This document shows positions 22,350 through 37,867 of a stretch of DNA of 64,000 nucleotides, one piece after another. A program made the translations under genes and the position numbers. Numbering within the stretch: the first letter of the stretch is position 1; each line of letters opens with the position of its first letter. Source of the stretch: Erpobdella octoculata (Eukaryota; Annelida; Clitellata; Hirudinida; Erpobdellidae); contig OZ022238.1 of the NCBI GenBank assembly GCA_963978895.1, positions 10,949,614 to 11,013,613 of the forward strand. Reading direction: 5' to 3'. The notes under the pieces are model-generated. The model had not been told where the DNA came from. It ran no database searches and saw nothing but the letters and a program-made list of their open reading frames with translations.

Positions 22350-22800
22350 TTTCCCAATGCTTTTATCTACTCGTCGTCTCTGTTTGTTTCTCTGTCTGTC
22401 TGTTTGTTTCTCTGTCTGTTTCAAATCTTGCAATCAATTTTTGAGTCACTTCCTGATGATAGATTTTTTCAAATTTTGCATACATGCTCAAAATACTAAA
22501 TAGAAGACAATGCAATATTCAATTATTAGTTTTACAATAAGTCAATTAATTTAGTTAATAAGCAGTTTGTTTATTTAACAGTCTACAAGAAACCGCAAAT
22601 TGAATAAAATTTGTCTCATGGGAAGCTAGCTAAGTTGTTTATTTAACATGATGTGGTACTCTGGAAGTTTGCCAAGGTTTGCGACTTTAATATAAAATAA
22701 AAGAGTAATATAAGAAAAAATTGATTGCAAAATTTGTGTTTTAATTACATATAAAAGCATTGGGTTTTAAAAATTCGTTTTTAATTTACTTGTTTATTTA
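22350..22800. repeat. Dispersed repeat shared with the hAT insertion in copy 1
   Basis: Runs from CCCAATGCTTTTATCTACTC through TCTGTCTG runs and CTTCCTGATGATAG to CATATAAAAGCATTGGG, whose ends are inverted repeats of about 14 bp. Matches 3014-3380, apart from an extra ~120 bp here (about 22560-22680) between TTAGTTAAT and CGACTTTAATAT. Class unknown. Confidence 0.6.
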
Positions 22801-23049
22801 TTATTGAATCTAAGATAGCATGCAAGCGTAAAGTTTTTCATTATCCGTTATTTCCGACCTACAAGTCAGTTCGATCTGTGAAGGAAACCACATAGTATTT
22901 CAGTTTCTATTTATTTCTATCTTCCTATTATAAGTATGTTAAACCTCGTCGCTCTCAATTTTATGTCTTAAATTTATATTTTTACAAACAACAACTAAAT
23001 TTTACGGGAACGGATTCTAAGGAAAAACGATGTTTTTTTACACACTTTT

Positions 23050-23230
23050 ACTTAACTTGACTTCTCTGTCTGTCTGTCTGTCAGTCTGTCTATCTATCTG
23101 TCTGTCGTTAAAATTTGCAACCGATTTTAAATAAACTGCCCAATGAGCTAGAGACTTCAAAATTTAAACATACCTCCAAACTGATTAACAATGCATTCTA
23201 TCAAATTTTCGGATCGATTGGACAAAATGT
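23050..23230. repeat. TCTG-rich dispersed repeat
   Basis: A (TCTG)n run at about 23063-23105 followed by AAATTTGCAACCGATTTTAA, similar in layout to the repeat at 22350. Possible fragment of the same superfamily. Confidence 0.35.
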
Positions 23231-23371
23231 AATGAAATAATTATTTGTGATATGCTAATATACTCGTTGTTTAATAAAAATATAAAAGTGTGTTTTTAAA
23301 AAACTTTGTTTTTGCTTCATTTGTTCATAATCTGGTATTAATAGCTCCAATATTTACATACATAATTTCCA

Positions 23372-23895
23372 ATGTATGTATGTATGTATGTATGTATGTA
23401 TGTATGTATGTATGTATGTATGTATGTATGTATCTATTTATGTATGTATGTATGTATGTATGTATGTATGTATGTATGTATGTATGTATGTATGTATGTA
23501 TGTATGTATGTATGTATGTATGTATGTATGTATGTATGTATGTATGTATGTATGTATGTATGTATGTATGTATGTATGTATGTGTGTATGTGTGTGTATG
23601 TGTGTGTATGTGTGTGTATGTGTGTGTATGTGTGTGTATATGTGTGTATGTTTGTGTATATGTGTGTATGTTTGTATGTATGTATGTATGTATGTATGTA
23701 TGTATGTATGTATGTATGTATGTATGTATGTATGTATGTATGTATGTATGTATGTATGTATGTATGTATGTATGTATGTATGTATGTATGTATGTATGTA
23801 TGTATGTATGTGTGTATGTGTGTATGTATGTGTGTATGTATGTGTGTATGTATGTGTGTATGTGTGTGTATGTGTGTATGCGTGTGTGTATGCAT
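23372..23895. repeat. (TATG)n microsatellite, ~520 bp
   Basis: Near-perfect TATG tetranucleotide with interspersed TGTG variants in the central and right parts. It creates long false ORFs (MYVC repeats) in several frames. Confidence 0.97.
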
Positions 23896-24038
23896 GTTAA
23901 AATTTTTTGTGGTATTTATATACTTTGGTATTTAAAAGGTTCGTGATTGTGATGGGATATCTTATATAATAATAAAATGAAATCTAATAAAACAGTTAAT
24001 TATTTGAATTAATTTAAATTTATATTGCTTTTTACAGA

Positions 24039-24255
24039 AATATCCTTATTTTGAGGTCAATGAAATAGTAACGGCAGTAGACATTGTCAAAAAATCTTAT
24101 CAAGGTGCGGATTTGTGGAAAGACGTTTTAAAATCAATTGGAGTCCCTGACACGAACAAAAATAAATACTATATTCAACAGATTTACAAGCGTAACAGCA
24201 CTGCTTTGAATGGCGGTCAAACTCAAGAAAAAGACAATTGTTCTCTTTCAACAGC
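24039..24255 (+). CDS. Possible plus-strand exon of unknown gene
   Basis: A textbook acceptor (TTGCTTTTTACAG) at 24026-24038 opens into a frame reading KYPYFEVNEIVTAVDIVKK, then SYQGADLWKDVLKSIGVPDT and KNKYYIQQIYKR. The composition looks like real protein and no stop occurs until 24343. I do not recognise the family. The 3' limit is uncertain; it should end before about 24256, where the minus-strand Tudor frame begins to overlap. Confidence 0.35.
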
Positions 24256-25272
24256 TTATAGCAGTCTTCCGTCACCAACTTCAAATGTAGATATAAATTC
24301 CAACATAAGTTCTGTGATCACTTCTTCATTCTTTTGCACATAAAAATCATGAAGTGAATTGATATGAACAACCTGAACATGACAGTTGTTTTCCAGCTTC
24401 GGCACATCGACCATTAAATTCATTCCAGATAGTTTGGTAGCAATTACATCTACTTTAGCATTGATGCCCGACTTCGAACCAACATCAGGACTAGTAGTTA
24501 AATCATTCTTTGAATAAGTTTCAATGTTTATAAATTTATTTGTCAGCTTTTTAGAAATAGTTTCATTTTCACCTTCGACTATTAGATCAACAATATGTTT
24601 CTCTGCATCCTGATCTGCACTAACGACTGAAAACAGAGCACTTTCGCAATTTTCTTTGAACCAAATGTTTATAGATTTGTTGAGAGCGTCTTCTAAATTA
24701 TTCGGCAGCTTCAGCGAACAATGAATGCAGCATTCTGGTAAGCAGTCAACAAGGTGTTTAGGAATAACCCTTACTTCTTCTACAGGAACAACTTGAGTTT
24801 TTCCAAAATCCACAAGAAAGAGGTGAGCCAGATTCCCCTCACAACTTTTAACTACACCTCTGCTATACAAACCTTCATGAAGGGAAGCAACTGCCATCCC
24901 AGGGACAATACGTTCTTCTGAAGTTCTGGATGTAGAGCAGAACTCAGACAGATCTGATATCATTTTTCCTAGCCTGGAAAGATCGCTCTCCTTTTGCCTT
25001 ATGACATAGAAGTCTGAAGTTGACGCTATAAAACTGATAATAATTGTGTCGTTCTTTTCCAGTTTCAAATTGTTTGGTACATATTTGCCCAGTATATCCT
25101 TTTCTGAATCACAACTATTTTGGCTCAGACCTTTCTGAAAATTCCTAGAGTTTTCACAAAAAGCTAACATATCCAATTTCACTGATGACTCATTAAAGAT
25201 GTATCGGTTAGTAATAATTTTTAAACTCCATGCAACAGATTGTAAAGTCTCGTTCTTCTTCTTTTTATACAT
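24256..25272 (-). CDS. Tudor-domain protein, internal or 5' part
   Basis: A 338-codon minus-strand open frame. Residues ~74-190 form an extended Tudor domain: an N-terminal strand with FIASTSDFYV, then the core (about 123-171) PGMAVASLHEGLYSRGVV, LFLVDFG and EEVRVIP, followed by LVDCLPECCIHCSL. A second Tudor domain begins near residue 302 (VQVVHINSLHDFYV) and is cut off at the exon end. Tandem extended Tudor domains bind methyl-arginine ligands such as Piwi tails in germline granules; this role is inferred from the family. A donor G|GTGACG near 24262 would end the exon. ATG 25272 is directly preceded by an in-frame TAA, so it could be the true start, or the exon may begin at an AG inside the AAGAAG run just downstream. 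Other exons were not identified. Confidence 0.75.
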   Translation of the reverse strand: MYKKKKNETLQSVAWSLKIITNRYIFNESSVKLDMLAFCENSRNFQKGLSQNSCDSEKDILGKYVPNNLKLEKNDTIIISFIASTSDFYVIRQKESDLSRLGKMISDLSEFCSTSRTSEERIVPGMAVASLHEGLYSRGVVKSCEGNLAHLFLVDFGKTQVVPVEEVRVIPKHLVDCLPECCIHCSLKLPNNLEDALNKSINIWFKENCESALFSVVSADQDAEKHIVDLIVEGENETISKKLTNKFINIETYSKNDLTTSPDVGSKSGINAKVDVIATKLSGMNLMVDVPKLENNCHVQVVHINSLHDFYVQKNEEVITELMLEFISTFEVGDGRLL

Positions 25273-25371
25273 TTATTTGGTTCAACTTTTTTTTATAACT
25301 AAATAACTGTAAATATTTTTTAGGGTTCTACACAATCTATCATAAATATCAACTTGCAAATATTTTTTGTA

Positions 25372-25548
25372 AATATCCTAACTGTAAATAACTCTTAAGT
25401 ATTTTTGTTAATAATTTTGTAAATATTTTTGTAAATGTTTTTGTAAATATTTTTGTAAATATTTTTGTAAATATTTTTGTAAATATTTTTGTAAATATTT
25501 TTGTAAATATTTTTGTAAATATTTTTGTAAATATTTTTGTTAATAATA
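25372..25548. repeat. (TTTTGTAAATAT)n minisatellite
   Basis: About twelve 12-bp units, most perfect, downstream of degenerate TGTAAATA units. Non-coding. Confidence 0.9.
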
Positions 25549-25659
25549 TTTTCCTATTTCATATTATTTTTGAATTTGTGCGTCTTATTGATACAAAACT
25601 TTTATCATTCACAACAATTTTCTTGTTATTGTCATAAAACATATTCAAGTTTATTTTTT

Positions 25660-25890
25660 AAAAGAAATTCACAACTTTTTGCATGGTGTACAATGTCTTA
25701 TTGTTTGAGAAATAATGCAATTGAGCTTTGGTATTCGTAGGCAGTGTAACATATTGCACATCGCTAGTAGGCCTAGGAGTTTTTAGTATCTTTGGGGAAG
25801 CGCATGCTTCCTTTTTTCTTTTCGAGCTTGCTTGTTTGGACTCGACTATAACGTATTCGTATTTGTTCGTACTTAGTGTTTCAATAAACA
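25660..25890 (-). CDS. Unassigned open frame
   Basis: The minus-strand frame reads FIETLSTNKYEYVIVESKQA, then SSKRKKEACASPKILKTPRP. No ATG start and no recognised domain. It could be an exon or a retroelement remnant; it abuts a Helitron-like end. Confidence 0.2.
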
Positions 25891-25911
25891 ACTTGTTCTA
25901 ACGCGTTGTTA

Positions 25912-26083
25912 CAGGCAGTGGAGGTAAGCGACCGAGAACGGGAGAGCAAGCGAGAGCGGAAAAGCGACCGGGGGCGGGAAAGCGACCGGGACCTGAAAGC
26001 AAGCGAGGAAGGAAACGGGAGCGAGTTAGAAAAACAATAGAAAAACATAAAAACCCCGGCTAACGCAGGGATACCCCGCTAGT
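25912..26083 (+). mobile_element. Helitron-like family B element (3' end)
   Basis: An 18-bp-type minisatellite (GCGACCGGGA core) leads to a 3' end with an imperfect hairpin CCCCGGCTAACGCAGGGATA and the terminal CCGCTAGT. This layout recurs at 30094, 30715-31029, 41157-41388, 60255-60439 and 61633. Confidence 0.6.
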
Positions 26084-28067
<1,984 letters not shown>

Positions 28068-28100
28068 ATATACATATATATATATATATATCTATATATA

Positions 28101-30093
<1,993 letters not shown>

Positions 30094-30645
30094 ACTAGCG
30101 GGGTTACCCGGCGTTGCCCGGGGTTTTTAGAGGTTTTTCTAATGTTTGTCTCTCTCGCTCCCGTTCCCTTCTCCACTTTCCCGTTTTCGTAGCGTTCCCG
30201 GTCGCTTTTCCGCTCTCGGTCGTTTTCCAGCTCCCGGTCGCTTTCCCGCTCAGAAGTTCTGTTATCGATTTTCTCTCTTGCTCGCGTTTCCTTCCAAGCT
30301 TGCTCCCCCGATTCCAGTCGCTTTCCGCGTTCCCGGTCGCTTTCCGCGTTCCCGGTCGCTTTCCCGTTCCCGGTCGCTTTCCCGTTCCCGGTCGCTTTCC
30401 CGTTCCCGGTCGCTTTCCCGTTCTCGGTCGCTTTCCCGTTCCCGGTCGCTTTCCCGTTCCCGGTCGCTTTCCCGTTCCCGGTCGCTTTCCCGTTTCCGGT
30501 CGCTTTCCCGTTCCCGCTCACGCTTGCTCTCCCGTTCCCGGTCATGCTTGCTCTCCCATTCCCGGTCACGGTAGCTCTCCCGTTCCCGTTTCCGTTTCCG
30601 TTCCCGCTCATTTTCTCTTTTACATTCTTTCATAACTTCTGTTAG
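30094..30645 (-). mobile_element. Helitron-like family B element with 18-bp minisatellite
   Basis: Read on the minus strand, it ends CCCCGGGCAACGCCGGGTAA then CCCCGCTAGT; CCCGG/CCGGG can form the subterminal hairpin typical of Helitron 3' ends. The body is about ten 18-bp units of GGAAAGCGACCGGGAACG and related variants. The long RERESDRE open frames are translations of this repeat. Confidence 0.65.
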
Positions 30646-30714
30646 CCTATAAAACGCAAAATAGATTTGCTAAGACTATATATATATATATATATGAATG
30701 TTTGTGGGTTAGTT

Positions 30715-31029
30715 TGTCTATTATAGAAACGGGAAAGCACCCGGAACGGACAGCGAGCGGGAACAGAAAAGCAAGCGTGAGCGGGAATGGGAGAGCAAAC
30801 GTGAGCGGGAACAGGGCAGCGACCGGGACGGGAAAACGACCGGGAGCGGGAAAGCGACCGGGAGCGGGAAAGCGACCGGGAGCGGGAAAGCGACCGGCAG
30901 TGGGAAAACGACCGAAAACGGAAAAGCTAACAGGAGTGGGAAAGCAGGTGGGAAAGGAAACGGGAGAGAAAGAGACAAACATTAGAAAAACCTCAAAAAA
31001 CCTGGGCAACGCCGGGTATCTCCGCTAGT
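30715..31029 (+). mobile_element. Helitron-like family B element
   Basis: Minisatellite units of GAGCGGGAAAGCGACCGG lead into the 3' end CTGGGCAACGCCGGGTATCT and CCGCTAGT. It faces the minus-strand element at 30094-30645, so the two lie in opposite orientation with their bodies facing. Confidence 0.6.
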
Positions 31030-31353
31030 ACATACATAAACACACACACAGACACACATACATGCACATACACATACATACATACACACATACATACGCA
31101 CATACATATATATATAGTTCCCGCTCGCTCACCCGCTCCGCTCCGCTCATTTTGTGACGGATTTCAAAAATTTTTTTTTTTTTTGATTTTCATTGACTCT
31201 CAAGGTTGTGTGAAAATTTCATTACGATCGGATGAATGGTGTAGCAATGCATAAAGGACATTAACATACATAAATACATATATACAAACATTCATTTTTA
31301 TATATATAGATAGGGAGATATTAAAAATAAATTATATAATAAAACTGTTATAC

Positions 31354-31396
<43 letters not shown>

Positions 31397-31617
31397 GGTC
31401 GAAAAGCAAAATCTATTAATTGTCAAACGACAGATCTACATCAAATCTCGCGCAACCATGACATTGTTAAAACGGAAACCATCTCTGAAGAATTGCCAAA
31501 CAACGGGCTTCCCTTCGACGTTTTGAGTCTTTGGCAAAAAAATTAACAAATACAAAATGGGCTATTATATTCAATGGAGTTTGTGTACAAGAAAATATCG
31601 TACCGCTATATGCAAGA

Positions 31618-31650
<33 letters not shown>
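31030..31650. other. Repeat-rich spacer with CA/TA runs and poly(A)
   Basis: ACACACATAC repeats (31030-31110), then a family B-type 5' segment (TTACGATCGGATGAATG, about 31140-31265, also at 61840-61935), a poly(A) of about 35 at 31360-31394, an inverted copy of the 29700 repeat (31488-31600) and a (TA)n run to 31650. Confidence 0.5.
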
Positions 31651-31658
<8 letters not shown>

Positions 31659-33092
31659 ACATGTCCTGACTGACTGACTCACTGACTGATAATCAACGCC
31701 GAGCTCACACGCCTCATCCTAGGAATGTGAAATTTGGAACTTATATTACTTTTATAGCGTAAACATCCGCTAAGAAAGGATTTTTGAAAATTTTGCTCCT
31801 GAGGGGAAAAACTGGAAAACAAACTTTTTTCTAAAACAATGTATATCTGGAAAACAAAAAATGAGGAAATTTTGAAATTTTGTATATGGATTTTTCTTAA
31901 AAAATAAAAAGATACGTGTTTCACCATTTTTTGAAAATTCGGTTTCCCGGACCTCAAATGTTGGTTGGAAAATTGGGTTATTTGGTTTTTAAAGTAGCTG
32001 CTACTCAAAAACTGTTAATGCTACAGGAGTAAAAATTAGTATTTTGTTTCTACTCCCAAAATAATGAAATAGTTGTGTTTTAGCATTTTCTGAAAATTTG
32101 GTTTCCAGGACTTCAAATGTGGGGTGGAAAATAGGGTTATTTGTTTTTCAAACTAACTGCTACTCAAAAACTGTAAATTCCACAGATGTAAAAATTAGTA
32201 TTTAGTTTCTATTCTAAAAATAAAGATATACGTGTTTTACCATTTTTTTTTAAATTTGGTTTCCAGGACCACAAATGTGGGATGGAAAATAATGTTATTT
32301 GGTTTTTAATGTAACTGCTACTCGAAAACTGTAGATGCTGCAGGAGTAAAAATTAGTATTTGGTTTCTACTCCAGAAATAACGTGTTTTACCATTTTTTA
32401 AAAATTTGGTTTCCAGGACTTCAAATATGGGGTGGAAAATAGGGTTACTTGGTTTTTAAAGTAACTGCTACTCAAAAACTGTAAATGCTACAAAAGTAAA
32501 ATTAGTATTTAGTTTCTACTCTAAAAATGACGATATACGTGTTTCACCATTTTTTTTAAATTTGGTTTCCAGGACCTCAAATGTGAAGTGGAAAAAGGGT
32601 TATTTGATTTTAAATAACTGCTACTCAAAAACTGTAAGTGCTACAGATGTGAAAATTAGTATTATGAGGTTTTGTGCCGGTTAAAAGTAGATTAGTTCAG
32701 TTTATCACCGGACGGACGGCCCAAGCCGTTATTTTAGGGTCTTCATATGGCTCTGCCCAAACCTTAAATCAAGGTGGGGCGGACCGAGATTTTTAAATAA
32801 GTATATAGACATTTTTGGGTGTTCAGACGGGCCGGGCTAAACCTGAAGTCAAGGTGGGACGGGCCGAAGTTTTTGATCAAGTATATAGAACTTCTAGGCC
32901 TGTAGAAACGGGCCGGGCCCATATTAGACGGGCCGTGCCGGGCCAGGAATTAAGGTTTTTGAAACGGGCTGGGCCAAGTTGTCGAGGGCCGGGCCGAGAC
33001 CTAAAAAATTGATCCGTGCAGTGCTCTACTATGTATGCACGGTTCAAATTCTCTAATTTCATGCGAGCGAAGCCGCTACGGGCACTGCTAGT
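31651..33092 (+). mobile_element. Helitron-like family A element, full length (A3)
   Basis: Same 5' end (ATAAAAGAACATGTCCTGAC), ~150-bp modules, GGGCCGGGCC block and CTAGT 3' end as A1 and A2. Its 3' end lies seven bases before the N gap. Confidence 0.7.
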
Positions 33093-33098
33093 GTATAT

Positions 33099-33298
33099 NN
33101 NNNNNNNNNNNNNNNNNNNNNNNNNNNNNNNNNNNNNNNNNNNNNNNNNNNNNNNNNNNNNNNNNNNNNNNNNNNNNNNNNNNNNNNNNNNNNNNNNNNN
33201 NNNNNNNNNNNNNNNNNNNNNNNNNNNNNNNNNNNNNNNNNNNNNNNNNNNNNNNNNNNNNNNNNNNNNNNNNNNNNNNNNNNNNNNNNNNNNNNNNN
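33099..33298. other. Assembly gap (200 N)
   Basis: Exactly 200 N, a placeholder size. It is flanked by a Helitron-like 3' end and by the inverted 5' end of another repeat, so the missing sequence is probably a TA-type repeat. Confidence 0.99.
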
Positions 33299-33378
33299 AA
33301 TTAAATCTGTTCGGCCGTTTACATTTTATGTCCGAACAAACAAACAAACAAACAAACATTTCATTTTTATATATAAGA
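33299..33378 (-). repeat. 5' end of TGTTTGTTTG/CGGACATAAAATG repeat
   Basis: Inverted copy of the block at 39272-39350: a (CAAA)n run with CGTTTACATTTTATGTCCG. It is cut by the N gap. Confidence 0.6.
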
Positions 33379-33840
<462 letters not shown>

Positions 33841-34149
33841 TTTAAAAAACTTTCAATTATTAACATTTTAAGAAAGCAACAGTAAACTTTTTCTTCCAAT
33901 TTTGCACTGGTCTTAATTTTAACGTTTCAGGATGTTTTAGTTGTTGAAATTGTTTTAGTTCTAGTTTATTTAGTTTTATTTAACTGAAATGATTTTTATG
34001 CAAGTTTCAGGCAGATTTTACAAATTTTAAAATTGTAAAAAATATATACAAAGATATTTCACTTGTTATCTTGCCCTTTGAGTTGACAGTAAAATTGTAA
34101 AAAATTTAAAATAAAATAAAAAAGAAAAAAACTTAAAATAATATCTACC

Positions 34150-34335
34150 GTATATCTACTCTTTTAGGATGCCAAAAAACAACTTTGACTCATGCACGAG
34201 ACATTGAATATACCGAGGATTTTTGGAGCTGGCCATTTAAATAAAATAGCCTTAAAATTAAACTCTACGTTTAGTTAAACGTTTTTGTTGTTTTTCCATT
34301 GTTTTGTAAAGAAAAAACACATTTTCCCAAACTGG
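34150..34335 (+). mobile_element. Pogo/Tigger-like element fragment
   Basis: Matches, inverted, the 9830-9960 part of the Tigger-like element: AAATAAAATAGCCTTAAAA, CTCTACGTTTAGTTAAACG and CATTGTTTTGTAAAGAAAA. Confidence 0.5.
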
Positions 34336-34399
34336 GATTAGATACCTGCTAAGTAAAAATTAACAAACATTTTATTCATACAATCAAGTTGAAACCTAG

Positions 34400-35439
34400 A
34401 ATGTAAAAACTTGCTATTCATGACAGTACATTCTAAGTTTATCGACCCCTATGCAGTAGGACTTTTGGCCTTTTTGCAGGGTTGTCGACTCCTTCGCAAG
34501 TTTGTCGACTCCTCGGTTTTCTTGACTCTTTCGCAGGTTTATCGACTTTCCAAGTTGAAGGGATTTAGTCTCAATTTTCAATAAACCTACAGTTCCCCCT
34601 ACCTAAAGTGAAAGGTGTATCGTTGTTTAATCTTTGCGTGTGAGTTACATATGTGATGCGCCTAGGCCTAAATTTGCGTGGTCCCGGTTGGTTATACGTA
34701 TAAGGGCCAGCACGTAGCAAGAGAGAAGAGGGAGAGAAAGAGACACGGAGTTTGCATCGGTTGACTCCTTCCCCACGCTCCGGTGCTAGCGAGAGAGTAG
34801 GTTACTCTGCTCCGAGACGGCCTCCGTGCGGCGACCAGGACTCGGCCGTTGCGGATCTTCCTCCTTCTCAACTTCCTCTCCAGGAAAACAGGTCATCACA
34901 ACATACAAGCTACGAAACACATATACCATAAAAGAAAGAAGCACAACCATCGACAACTCTATACTCGACCGAGGGGCCCGACCATATATATAGAATGTAT
35001 TCTATATATATATGGGCCCGACCCGGTGCTTGCTCGTCGGTTGATCGAAGTTTGGGGGTGCGTCGGTCGATCGGTCAGTATTTCGTTGGTTGTCGAGTTT
35101 TCAGCCGGCCGGTTAGAGAACCAACTTATTTCACACGTCAACCCAACAACAAGAAGTACATCAACATAACCAGATCTCAATCGTCAACTGCTCGTACACT
35201 CACTCACTGACTTCACGGTCGACTACGACGGACCCAACCCAATGCATACTCTTCGGACGTTCGACGTTTGGTGGTGCATCGGTCGTTCCGTCGGAAATAA
35301 TAGGTCCGCTGGTTTTCAGTCTGAACAAGAAGAAGCACATCAACTATCGCTTGTCACTCGCCCACGCACTGACTACGAGCTCGACTCCATGGCCTGACCG
35401 GTCGCTGCTATTGCCCCGGCGGTTAGCCGTAGAAATATT
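34400..35439. other. Unassigned repeat-like region
   Basis: Contains TCGACTCCTTCGCAAGTTTG-type repeats (34470-34560), an AGAGAGAAGAGGGAGAGAAA tract (34720-34745), and a GC-richer stretch with CGGTCGATCGG motifs (34830-35400). No gene or bounded transposon could be supported. Confidence 0.3.
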
Positions 35440-35631
35440 CGGTAAAATTGCTACTGAGCCGGCAGTCCCGCCGTATGTTTACCTAAAATTAAACCGTAAC
35501 CCTAACTATAACCCTAACCTTAACCTTAACCCCAACTCTACCCCTAACCCTTTAGAAAATATGTACATCTTTATCAATTGATCGAAGAATCAATTGTTTT
35601 GGCAAAACCGCTGGCTCAGTAGCAATTTTAC
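35440..35631. repeat. Interstitial telomere-like patch inside an inverted repeat
   Basis: Degenerate CCCTAA/CCTTAA units at about 35496-35553 (AACCCTAACTATAACCCTAA and so on) lie between inverted arms GGTAAAATTGCTACTGAGCC (35440) and GGCTCAGTAGCAATTTTACC (to 35631). Confidence 0.7.
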
Positions 35632-35764
35632 CGCTTATTGCCCCGGCTACAGGCGCCTACTGCCTTGGTAATAGTTATAACGGGCCCGACCCAGTGGATA
35701 CTCGCCCGTAGCTCGGTCGGTCGGTGTATGGGAATGTTCGACCGGACGATGGTCGAGAGACCGC

Positions 35765-35840
35765 TGTGGCACGGGTCAGTCAGTTAGTCAGTCAGTAAGT
35801 CAGTCAGTCAATCAATCGGTCGGTCGGTCGGTAGGTCGGT
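35765..35840. repeat. GTCAGTCAGT / GGTCGGTCGG simple repeats
   Basis: Two successive tetranucleotide runs, CAGT-type then CGGT-type. Non-coding. Confidence 0.85.
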
Positions 35841-35843
35841 TGT

Positions 35844-36005
35844 AGAGGTGTGCGCGGGGACGACTTTTTGTCCCCATCCCCAACCATCCCCGCGAGTGTC
35901 ATCCCCATTCCCATCCATCTCCGCCAGCATCATCCCCATCCCCATCCCCAACCATCCCCGCAGTCTTTCAATCTTTCATCCCCACCCCCATCCATCCCCG
36001 CACTG
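35844..36005. repeat. CATCCCCATCCCC minisatellite with hAT-like start
   Basis: C-rich degenerate units (CCCCATCCCCAACCATCCCC). The left side starts TAGAGGTGTGCGCGGGGACG, resembling a hAT terminus; the other end and a target duplication were not found. Confidence 0.5.
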
Positions 36006-36436
36006 TTTATGCCCATTTTTAATCAATCCTCTATTAGTCATTATTTTTCAGTACATAATTTCAAAGGTGAGTAAAGGTGAGAGAAAAATGAGAGAAAATT
36101 ATGGGAAAAACTCCAAAACTCCGAGCAGCCCCGTTAGTAATTTTAGATTTAGCCATTTGAGATACTCGCCATTACCGGGTTCTCTTTCTATCACATACAC
36201 ACACGCACGCGCGCACGAATTAAGCCTCTTTTTTACCCTTTTTTTCATTCAGGCACGCACACAAACAAATAAAGTTTTCTCTATCATTCTCTCGGTTCCA
36301 TGATCAACAGAACAGTGATAAAACGTAGATTTTATTTGCGTTTCTTTCTTCAATTTTTAGCGCTATGTAAAATGTCCGCGATCAAATTGTTCCTAGTTAA
36401 AATGTCCAAAGTTATTTCAACCCATTATCTATATAT

Positions 36437-37867
36437 ATAAAAGAACATGTCCTGACTGACAGATGACTGACTCATAATCAACGCCGAGCTCAAACGCCTC
36501 ATCCTAGGAACGTGAAATTTGGAACTTATATTACTTTTATAGCGTAAACATCCGCTAAGAAAGGATTTTTGAAAATTTTGCTCCTGAGGGGAAAAAACTG
36601 GAAAACAAACTTTTTTCTAAAAATTTTTTCTAAAATTTTTTTCTGAAATTTGGTATATAGATTTTTTTTGAAAAATAAAAAGATACGTGTTTCACCATTT
36701 TTTGAAAATTCGGTTTCCCGGACCTCAAATGTGGGTTGGAAAATTGGGTTATTTGGTTTTTAAAGTAGCTTCTACTCAAAAACTGTTAATGCTACAGGAG
36801 TAAAAATTAGTATTTAGTTTCTACTCCAAAAATAATGAAATACGTGTTTTAGCATTTTTTGAAAATTTGGTTTCCAGGACTTCAAATGTGGGGTGGAAAA
36901 TAGGGCTAATTGTCTTTTATAGTAACTGCTACTCAAAAACAGTAAATACCACAGATGTAAAAATTATTATTTAGTTTCTTTTCTAAAAATAAAGATATAC
37001 GTGTTTCACCATTTTTTACAAATTTGGTTTCCCGGACCTCAAATGTGGGTTGGAAAATTGGGTTATTTGGTTTTTAAAGTAGCTTCTACTCAAAAACTGT
37101 TAATGCTACAAAAGTAAAAATTAGTATTTAGTTTCTATTCTAAAAATAAGGATATATGTGTTTCACCATTTTTTGAAATTTTAGTTTTCAGGACTTCAAA
37201 TGTGGGGTGGAAAAAAGGTTTCTTTGGTTTTTAAAGTAACTGCTACTCAAAAACTGTGAATGCTACAGATGTCAAAATTAGTATTTAGTATTTACTCAAA
37301 AAATTATGATATAAGTGTTTCAACATTTTCTTAAAAATTTGGTTTCCAGGACATCAAATGTGGGGTGGAAAAAAGGGTTATTTGATTTCAAAATAACTGC
37401 TACTCAAAAACTGTAAGTGCTACAAATGTAAAAATTAGTATTTTGAAGTTTTGTGCCGGTTAAAAGTAGCTAAGTTCAGTTTATCACCGGCCGGGCCAAG
37501 CCGTTATTTTAGAGTCTTCACACGGGCCAGGCCAAACCTTAAATCAAAGTGGAACGGGCCGAGGTTTTTCACCAAGTAGTTAGATATTTTAGTGATTTTA
37601 GGGTCTTCAGTTGGGCCGGGCCAAACCTGAAGTCAAGGTGGGACGGGCCGAAGTTTTTCATCAAGTATATAGAACTTCTAAGCCTGTAAGAATGGGCCGG
37701 GCCTAATTCAGACGGGCTGTTCCGGGCCAGGAGTTTGGGTTTTTAAAACGGGCTGGGCTAAGTTGTCGACGGGCCGAGCCGAGACCTAAAAAATTGATCT
37801 CTACTATGGATGCACGGTTCAAACTCTCTAATTTCATGCGAGCGAAGCCGCTACGGGCACTGCTAGT
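36437..37867 (+). mobile_element. Helitron-like family A element, full length (A4)
   Basis: Same termini and ~150-bp module body as A1. A GACTGACAGATGACTGACTC run replaces the usual repeat at the 5' end, and the 3' CTAGT is followed by TGTATAATT rather than a long TA tract. Confidence 0.7.

Noticed and set aside
23290..23946. Long ORFs with MYVC or IHTY repeats on both strands
   Set aside because: Direct translations of the (TATG)n microsatellite; the tract has no stop in several frames by composition.
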